A stretch of 64,000 nucleotides of DNA from NCBI GenBank assembly GCA_038503075.1, contig JBCAML010000020.1, positions 496,001-560,000 on the forward strand, written 5' to 3'. Positions 56,989 through 64,000 of the stretch are shown piece after piece (the stretch's first letter is position 1; each line of letters starts with the position of its first letter). The notes under the pieces are model-generated. The model searched no databases. It was not told the DNA's origin and saw only the letters and a program-made list of their open reading frames with translations. The position numbers and the translations under genes were made by a program. The DNA comes from Gyromitra esculenta. Lineage: Eukaryota; Ascomycota; Pezizomycetes; Pezizales; Discinaceae.

Positions 56989-58902
56989 CTATTCCTCTTC
57001 CTCCTTCATAGCCTCTTCATCCTTCTGCTCCCGCAGACTAAACTTTACAGCCTCCACGTCCAGCGTATCCAAATCCACAACCACAACCTGGCCCGTCTCC
57101 GAGAACTTCGGGATCAGCACCACGCGTGCCTGCTGTCCATCCGCTCCCTTAAGTAAGCTAGTTTTAAACTCTGACTGGTTTCCGATAAAGAAGACGTGCG
57201 GACACTCTTCGATGACGAACTGATCTTTATCGTGGAATGGATACGACCCTGTGCGCCACATTAGTATAAAAAAAAAACCAAACCTAGTCGTCAGCCAGAA
57301 GGAGACGGATTAAAAACAAACATAGTGTATCCGGCGCTGTCGGCGCCACCAATCTCCACCGTAATAGCCTCTCTGCCATACCCAGCCGATCGTCTCCCTC
57401 GACATACTTGTAGACATCATCCAGCGTCTGCCCACTCGTGCCTAAAAAGGTCACGCCATCTACCTCTGCTGTCCACGGGTTCGTTCCGCGGTCGAATGTG
57501 CTCCCACCATACTGTTTAGCGGTTGGAAAGATCGCCCCGTGGAGCGGCTGCTGCGGGAGCGAGACGTTTGCTGGGTCGGCTTCACCGGGCATGATGGTTA
57601 CCGCGAGTGACGGGAGGAGCTGCGAGAGGAAGTTATCGAGCGCCAGAGCGGGAGAGGCGTTATAGGTAGAAGCGTCGTATCCGTATTTTTTAGCCTTTTC
57701 TTCGCCGGCAAGAATAGGTATCGCAAGGGGTGTACCGAGGGAGTTGCCAGCGAGGATCAGACGGATAATTGATGATGCACCTTCTTGCTCCTGGAAACAT
57801 GTCAATAGCCTATCCTCCCTCCCCCCCCAAATCCGAGATATAGAGTCAACAAACCTCCTCGTCCCCGATCTCCCCCAACAACCACTCCGCCAACAACTCC
57901 ATCTCATACCCCTCCTTCACATCCCCCCTGAACCCAAGGCCACTACACAGCACCACCTTCCTCCCCCTCCCCCCCCCCCTCCCCTCCTTCTTCTTCGCCT
58001 CCTCCTCCAGCAGTTTCGGCTGCGGGGGCAAATCCGGAATAATCAAGTCCACCACCTCGAAATCACCGTTGTGCGTCTCGCTCCCCATGACGGCAATGAC
58101 ACACCCAGTGACCAAGTTCTGCGTCGACAGGATCCCGCCCACGAGGCGCAGCCGGCCAGACTCGTCCTCCAGCATGGTCTGGTCGTGTCCGGGGTCGGTA
58201 TACTTGTTGCGCGCCGGCGGCGCAGCGATCCAGTGGTCCTTCGTGATGTCGTCGAGAATGTTGGGCTTCAGCGGCATGTCCATGTACACTGTTCCGAGAA
58301 TCCAGCACATCTCGCCTTGGCGCACGTCGAGGACGCGGTCCACGCAGAAGACTTTCTCTCCGGCGATCTAGAGAAGGGTGGGGTTAAGCCGGGGGTGGAG
58401 GGTGGGTGGGGAAGGGGAGGGGAGGTGGGTAAGGGGAGGGGAGGGGAGGTGGGGAAGGGGAGGGGAGGGGAGGTGGGGAAGGGGAGGGGAGGGGAGGTGG
58501 GGAAGGGGAGGGGAGGGGAGGTGGGCAAGGGGAGGGGAGGGGAGGTGGGGAAGGGGAGGGGAGGGGAGGTGGGTAGGGGAGAGCTCACTTCGGTGTCGTC
58601 CCATGCCTCCGTCGCGGACTCCATGACGGCCGGCTTCAGCTTCGCTAGTCGCAGGAAATACATATCCGAGAACTGCTGCTGGTACGATCTGTCCTGGACG
58701 ACGAAGCGCGAGTCTGCGACATAGTCTGCTTGCACACGCTCCAGGGCGGAGAAGGTTCTCTCGGGGCTGTTTCGAGGGGGAAGAGGTTAGCTGTCTGAAG
58801 GGCAATTTGCATGAAGGTCTTTTTTTTCTTTTTTGGAGAGAAGTACTCGGGAATACGCATTAAGGCGTCGATAGCGTTCTTCTTGCCAGATGCAGACGCC
58901 AT
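56989..58902 (-). CDS. POL31: DNA polymerase delta small subunit (Pol31/Cdc1/POLD2)
   Basis: Scaffold subunit of DNA polymerase delta (and zeta) that links the catalytic subunit to Pol32. Five exons fit in phase on the minus strand: 58902-58847, 58766-58589, 58367-57855, 57790-57322 and 57248-56989, 491 aa. Motifs: RSYQQQFSDMYFLRLAKLKP near residue 45; the OB-fold region VDRVLDVRQGEMCWILGTVY, DMPLKPNILDDIT, SGRLRLVGGI and LVTGCVIAVMGSETHNGDFE; then the inactive phosphoesterase domain with VVLCSGLGF, IIRLILAGNSLG, DNFLSQLLPSLAVTIMPGEA, DPANVSLPQQPLH, LGTSGQTLDDVYKYV and FVIEECPHVFFIGNQSEF. The first exon is only 56 nt. Intron 2 (58368-58588) is filled by a G/C-strand-biased minisatellite. A poly-Arg/Gly insertion lies in a loop before VVLCSGLGF. 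The family call is certain; exon 1 rests on phase. Confidence 0.95.
58423..58579. repeat. 24-bp G-rich minisatellite in POL31 intron 2
   Basis: Six full copies plus a partial seventh of a 24-bp unit (AGGTGGGGAAGGGGAGGGGA plus GGGG). Units differ at one position (G, T or C). Because 24 is a multiple of three the array stays open in several frames, giving spurious repeat-protein frames. The plus strand is rich in G4-type runs. Confidence 0.95.
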
Positions 58903-59219
58903 TTTAACGGATTGAAGAGAGAGGGCGTGGTGGTGGAGTTGGGACTTTTACTGATGGACGGAGGACTGAAGGGGGTTGACGCGACGGAACGCGCGAGCGT
59001 GAAACCACCTTACGCGCTCATGCGCTATGCCGGATGGAGTAAGTACGCGACATGAAATATCACTCGGTTTTTTCTATCAGAACTCGGCAGCCAGACAGGT
59101 GAAATGGCCAGAAACGCATGCTTTTTAATGTAGGCTACTCCAATTTCTACCAAGATCCCACTCCCCCCCAAAAAAATAATACTGAGTGAATCAAGAGACA
59201 CTCAACCCCAGCACCACCG

Positions 59220-59696
59220 TTAGAAGTCCATCAACGGCCTCCCCTGAATCTCCGTCCAGAGCGCCACCTCCAGCTCCCTAGCCCTCCCAAGCATCTCCTC
59301 CAGCTGTCCCACTTCCTCGACACCCACGCCTTCCTGCTTCAGCGCCTTAACCGTCTCCGCCACCTCCAGCAGCCCACACCCAATTACCACAAGCTCGTCG
59401 ACAATCGCCGTAGCAAATTCTTCGACGTATCTGCAAGCATCTTCACGTATGTCAGCCTCATACGACCACACCACAACGCTATCCCCGTTCTCAGGAACAG
59501 TCTCGACATCTGCATCAGCAATAGACTCGACATCTGCATCAGCATACGGCGACTCCTCGGCCACTAGTTTTTCAGCAAAGATGAAGCGCCGGAGATCCCA
59601 GAAGCTGTTAGTGAGGGTGTTGAGCGCGCGCGAGAGGCGGCGGAGCTGGTTAGTAGCCAGGAGGACAGAAGCGGTGGTTTGGGCGGAAGTGTCCAT
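59220..59696 (-). CDS. Small helical protein of unknown function (copy C?)
   Basis: The ATG at 59696 (MDTSAQ...) gives 158 aa; an upstream in-frame Met at 59816 would add 40 residues that look like leader. The product is predicted helical with heptad-like leucines (LLATNQLRRLSRALNTLTNS, LLEVAETVKALKQEG, LEEMLGRARELEVALW) and an acidic middle holding a doubled ADADVES/ETV motif. It resembles the small genes at 32305 and 45508 in size, intron absence and TATA-driven promoter (TTTATAGATA at about 59800), but sequence similarity is weak. Function unknown. Confidence 0.45.
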   Translation of the reverse strand: MDTSAQTTASVLLATNQLRRLSRALNTLTNSFWDLRRFIFAEKLVAEESPYADADVESIADADVETVPENGDSVVVWSYEADIREDACRYVEEFATAIVDELVVIGCGLLEVAETVKALKQEGVGVEEVGQLEEMLGRARELEVALWTEIQGRPLMDF

Positions 59697-60835
59697 TTTT
59701 TTTGCGGTGTGGTGACTGAAGGTGCTGGTTGTCGCTTTTCTGTATCGTGGGATGCGTGGGTGGGGGGTTAAAAGCTGGTAGGACGGGTTATTGGGTGTAT
59801 CTATAAAGAACCACACCTATGGCTTTGGGTTTTAAAGACAGTCTCTCGAGGGGAGTGGGAGGTTAGTATGAGAGAATGTGTTTTCTTGAAAACCACAGGC
59901 ATCGATGAAGCTTTGGGCCATGGTAGTTATGGCAGAAAACTGCCCCCCGAGTACGTAGAACGGTACGGCATGGTGCTCAAATCGGCCCTCAAAGCTCTAA
60001 AGGGACACGATCCCAGCCAAGTGATGCGATTTAGGGCCCGTCCCGTAGCTGCCCTGCTGGTTGAGTGGAGGGCTCAAGTTCGAATCCCCGCAATAGCCTG
60101 GAGGCCTCGATAGAGATTTCACGCAGAGCACAAGCTGCATGTATATAGCTCGACCTGGACTGGACATGTATTGGGCATTTACTCTCATTCCCTTCCCAGA
60201 AACCACCGCTGCATGTACATCCAGGGAGAGTACATGCCATGAAGCAGTCCACCTGTTCTCCGTCTGTAGACATCTGTATTTGTATTTGCATTAGCTGCTC
60301 TGCTCTCCAAGGGAATCAGCAGCACCACTTCACCTGCTGTCACTCGATCCAGACTGCGAGATGCTCCCCTGGTCCAGTGCACCAGTCAGTAGCACAGCTC
60401 TCCCCCAGGAAGAGATGCCCACATACATACATGTAGCTGCCGCAACAGGCGAATAGCTGTAAATCCCCACAGACGCTCCCTTCCCCATCCCAGCCCGGCC
60501 CGCGACGCCGATCGGCCCGTGGATCGGATCACCGCGAGGCTTCGCAACGGTCGCCAGCCCGAGTCCGATCAGCGACGGGCAGGGGCAGGGGCAGGGGCAG
60601 GGGCAGGGGCAGGCCAGCGAGTGGCAGCGGCAGGGGGGAGGGCCCGGCTCTGGAAGGGCAGGAGAAGGATCTGGGGCGCAGGCGGTGTGCCGGCTCCTTT
60701 TAAGGGCCCATCGACAGCAGCCCCCGAGTCGCCCTGCTGCATGCATGCGCGACAGCCAGCCAGCGAGCGGACGAGACCTGCCCCAACACCCCCCGGAGCC
60801 GGAAGCCCCCAGTGAAGCTGCTCTCCCCGCCCACG
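59697..60835. other. Intergenic, with a possibly structured segment and GC-rich promoter
   Basis: Between the small gene and the RING gene. The first part (59880-60115) has several short hairpins, such as GGCAG-AAAA-CTGCC at about 59932, and words resembling RNA polymerase III boxes. The second part (60480-60835) is GC-rich with a CAGGGG repeat and is probably the promoter and leader of the RING gene. Confidence 0.35.
60577..60613. repeat. GGGGCA hexanucleotide repeat
   Basis: About six tandem units of CAGGGG/GGGGCA in the upstream region of the RING-finger gene. Confidence 0.9.
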
Positions 60836-63271
60836 ATGGCCTCCTTCCTGCCCCCCCAGAGGCCGCCGTGCTTCCACAAGACTCTCGCGCGCTGCATGCT
60901 CAGCACGCCGGGGTGCTGTGCCTGCTCCGACAGCAGGCCGCACACCCACGACTACTACGTCTATGTTGACGGCGCCGGCAGCGTCCCCCAGGGCACGCGG
61001 TGGAGGTGAGCTTGTCCAGCCCGATGCCCGGAGCCCGGAGCCCGTGTCCAGCGGGAGCTGCGAGCGGGCTCCGGGCGTGAATGCCGCCGCTGACGCGTGT
61101 TTACATACAGCTACTACTGCGACCACTGCAAAGGTGAGCTTCTGCTGCTTCCCATACTATCTCCGCTCGCCGCCGCCACACACCGCGCGCGGCTGAGAAA
61201 GCTGCAGATTAAATAACTAAATAGCTGAATAATTGACACAAATCTGCCCGATTCCCCTCCCTCCCTCCCGCACACACAAGAGACCGCTGCTGACGGAGAA
61301 TCGCCACAGCCTACTGGGAGAGCAATATTCGCCGAGCCGGCATTTCCGCGTCCCAGTCTCGAATCCCCGAGTTCCCCCGGCCGAACGTCAGCGACGGATC
61401 CAGCACCCCGCGGTCGCCCCGCCGCACTCTCGCCAGCGCCTTTTCGCAGATGGAGCAGTACCTCACCAACAACCCGCCCACCCACCGCCCGAGCCCGAAC
61501 CCGAACCCGAGCCGCCCGCTGCTCTCGGTGGGCAGAGCTGGCCGGGAGCGGGACGCAGAGCTGGCCCTGGCGAGCACAGCAGAGCCGGACCCGACAGGCC
61601 TGAGCGATGCACGGAGACGGCTGCAGCGGCTGCAGAGCCTGCGGACGTCAGAGAGGACGTACAGCAGCGGGAGCGAGGGATCGATGGATGCGCAAGCCAG
61701 CAGCACTGCCGATGATGCGGAGATGCCCGCACAGTCTCGGAACTTGCTCTCGTTCGTTGAATCCCGCGCCCAGATCACAGATCTCGAGAACCAGCTCGGC
61801 CGTCTGCACGCACGAATGCTGGGCGGGAGGAGCACACAGCCGGCGCGGGAAGAGCTGCAGAGAGAAGCTGATAGACGCTCCAGACTCGCCCCGCCGCCGC
61901 AGCGACACCAGTTCCACATCGCTCCGCGCTCGGATTCCCGCAGCCGGTACGACACCGCCATCGCCGGCGACCGGAGCTGGGCCTCGAACGCGACGGACGG
62001 CAGCAACAGTGTTGCTTCTCTGGACGGCAGCAGCAGCAGTGTCTCCGTCGAAGTCCAGGCTTCAACACCGCCCCGGACCGTCGACGGCTCCGAACCGCCA
62101 GACCAGAGCGAAGAGAGCACTCCCACGAGCAATCCCGCTGAGCGTCCGCCCGGCCGCGTCTGGTCCCTCGCCAACAGCGTCCAGGACATCGAAACAGAGC
62201 TCGCCCACCTCTCTGAGGGCGCCGCCCGGCGCTCCGCCGAGCTTGCCTCCCTGTCCCAGCAGCTCGAGCAGCAAACCCGCCAATATGCCGCCCACCGCAG
62301 CGCCGCCGACAGCGAAGCCGGCTCACCAAGCGGCATGCGCGACCACTCCGACATCCTCGGCCGTGCCAGCGAGGGACTCCGACAGCTCCGCGAGCTGCGT
62401 GAACGCCGCGAGCAGCACGAGCGCGCAGAACAGATCCAACAAGTCTGGGGCAACGTCGACGACGAAGAATACGTATCCCCCGTCTCAGCGCTGTATGTAG
62501 TTCCTGTGCCCCGGGCCTCCCTCGTTTATGACTAACGTGATACGCAAGATTCCAAAGATCGTGGCAAGCCTACAACCGTCGCCAGCAGCTCGAGCGCGAT
62601 GGCATCCGTCCCACGCCCCAATCCGTCTGGTTCCCTGACGGCGGCGGCGGCGGCGGCGGCTCTTCAAGCCCCTCCCTCACCGACCCTGACCCCGCCCCAA
62701 TCCGCACCCCGCTCGACCTCATCACCGCGGCAAACGAAGCCTCCAACCTCCTGCAATCCTTCCGCGAGAACCTCGACGGCGAAAGCATCACCCCGGAGCA
62801 ACAGGAGCTGATCGACCGCGCGGTCGAAGGCATCCTACGCATGCGCAGGGAGGTCCGCGCGCGCAGCCGCAGCACCAGAGAGAACTCGCGGAGGAGCAGG
62901 AGGAGCAGGGGCCCGGGCCCGGGACAGCGCGCCTGGGCGGAGCCGAAAGGGCTGGACGATGCGGATCGGCCCCCGCCCATGGAGCCGGAACTGTTGGTGC
63001 TGGACTGCGAGTGCAAGGTTTGCTTCGGACAGATTGCGGACACGGTGTTGTTGCCGTGCAGCCATTTGGTGCTCTGTGGGGTATGTTGCATATGCTCTCT
63101 CTCTTCCATCTTGCGGTGTGTGGGCGGCGGTTTTTGGCTGACGGGCGATTGCGGTGTTAGTGGTGTGCAGATCAGATGGGGATTCGAAAGGCGTCGGAGT
63201 TCGCGAGAACCGTTCAGTGTCCGATTTGCAGGGCGGATGTGTTTGACAGGATTAAGATCTTCCGTGGGTAA
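60836..63271 (+). CDS. Large RING-finger protein with N-terminal Cys/His-rich region (probable E3 ubiquitin ligase)
   Basis: Five exons fit in phase: 60836-61005, 61111-61133 (a 23-nt micro-exon), 61310-62492, 62549-63080 and 63161-63271, 672 aa. The C-terminal RING (about residues 620-665) reads CKVCFGQIADTVLLPCSHLV, then LCG across an intron to WCADQM, and VQCPICRADVFDRIKI, a C3HC4 pattern as in IAP/MUL1-type E3 ligases. The first 75 residues hold a separate Cys/His cluster (CFHKTLARCMLSTPGCCACS ... YYCDHCK). The middle 450 residues are Ser/Arg/Glu-rich and largely disordered, with predicted coiled coils (QDIETELAHLSEGAARRSAE, LRQLRELRERREQHERAEQI) and a Gly/Ser run encoded by GGC repeats. 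The substrate is unknown. Base composition is more GC-rich than in neighbouring genes. RING call is firm; exon 1-2 rests on phase and splice consensus. Confidence 0.85.
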
Positions 63272-64000
63272 CTGAGTCTTGGGGGAAGTATGGTGATGAA
63301 AAGGCGGTGGAGGGAGCTTTAGAATGCGCTATATACACACATACATGTACACCATGCAATTGTGTATCTTCCTTCCATTTACTCTATTTTCTTTGTGTGG
63401 GGAGTATTTTTTGTATCAGTAAAACATCTCTCTTTTTCTTTTTTCTCTTTTTCCTTTTCCCTTTTCCTTCCCTTTTTCCTTTTTCCTTTTTCCTTTTTCC
63501 CCCTTCCCTCTTCCTTCCCTTCTCTCTCTTCTTCTTTCGCTATTTGCTTTGGGTTGGTTCGCTTGGAACATTAGATGAGTCGATCGAGTGATTTTCCGTG
63601 ATCTGTACCGCGCGCGTAGTATGCTAGCTATATAGTCAATACTACACATAGTCCACCGCGAAAACCTCCCACTCTCTCCTCTCTCCACTCTACGCTCTAT
63701 CCCCCACTCCCGGCTTGAACCACAGCTACTCAGCCCTGAAGCAGACCCCGTGTTTTCAGCTTCAGTACCACCGATTCCAGCCATCTCAAGGATGTCTTTC
63801 CTCCTTTCTCCTCCCCCTTTAATCGAGGCTCTAACTCACAGAGCACGAATTCCTGTAATAGTAGAAGAAGCGACGGTTGCCATAATAGTACATGTCCTCC
63901 TTGTACCCCAAATTACACTGTTTTCCTGTTTTTCCAGTATGACCATTAAAGTATATAAACCCGATCAAGGGCCGCGGCTGCGTGATTGCGACCTTTAATC
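63272..64000. other. Right end of window, polypyrimidine tract, no gene
   Basis: A strongly pyrimidine-biased stretch with repeated CTTTTTC words spans about 63425-63540 on the plus strand, downstream of the RING gene. Beyond it two frames near 63416-63998 show no motif; they may be the edge of a neighbouring gene outside the window. Confidence 0.4.

Noticed and set aside
58268..58805. Long repeat-protein frames (poly Pro-Leu-Ser on the minus strand, Gly-Arg-rich on the plus strand)
   Set aside because: They come from the 24-bp minisatellite, whose unit is a multiple of three; the true gene (POL31) splices this region out.
60057..60086. tRNA-like A and B boxes
   Set aside because: T-arm bases do not pair (CAAG before TTCGAAT, CCCC after) and the boxes are about 20 bp apart, so no tRNA fold is possible; kept only as a weak finding.

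Overview
The window looks like nuclear DNA of a filamentous ascomycete. Genes carry several short introns (about 55-110 nt, with a few longer) with GT...CTAAC...AG signals. The single-copy genes are typical fungal orthologues, and promoters have CCAAT boxes and pyrimidine-rich leaders. I cannot fix the order or species from the sequence alone. Exon borders given here were worked out by hand from reading-frame phase, splice consensus and expected family motifs. All family calls are from recalled motifs, with no database search.

Left third (1-31 kb): a CIA2 (MIP18) iron-sulfur targeting factor; a small acidic Cys/His protein; an SLC35F-type transporter; a decayed CorA-like gene; a Chl4/CENP-N kinetochore gene; a nine-exon PSY2 (PP4R3) gene behind a long low-complexity leader; an F-box protein; a Tc1/mariner relic; a gene in which two jacalin-type lectin domains appear to be spliced to a BTB/POZ domain; and NSE4 of the SMC5/6 complex. 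An intron-containing tRNA gene, probably Tyr(GTA), follows.

Middle (32-46 kb): a Ty3/gypsy chromovirus (33121-44889, TSD CTAGG) carries a second, related but decayed chromovirus in opposite orientation (37640-43392, TSD GTTTC) inside its integrase. Together they show a self-priming PBS of Tf1 type, a conserved hairpin near the LTR end, LTR termini TTTC...GAGA, and a gag/pol -1 frameshift signal (TTTAAAC-TAG plus a covarying stem). Two small, possibly paralogous helical-protein genes lie on either side of the nest.

Right third (46-64 kb): RNA15/CstF-64 with a GC-AG intron; an orphan 460-aa protein; ferrochelatase HEM15; POL31 (DNA polymerase delta subunit) with a G-rich minisatellite in an intron; a third small helical protein; and a large RING-finger protein. 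Wide intergenic stretches at 4.6-7.0, 11.2-13.9, 50.1-52.2 and 53.5-57.0 kb hold no gene I can support.

The genes do not form one pathway. They are mostly conserved housekeeping functions (Fe-S targeting, heme, replication, kinetochore, SMC5/6, mRNA 3' end processing, PP4), interspersed with lineage-specific genes and transposon debris.
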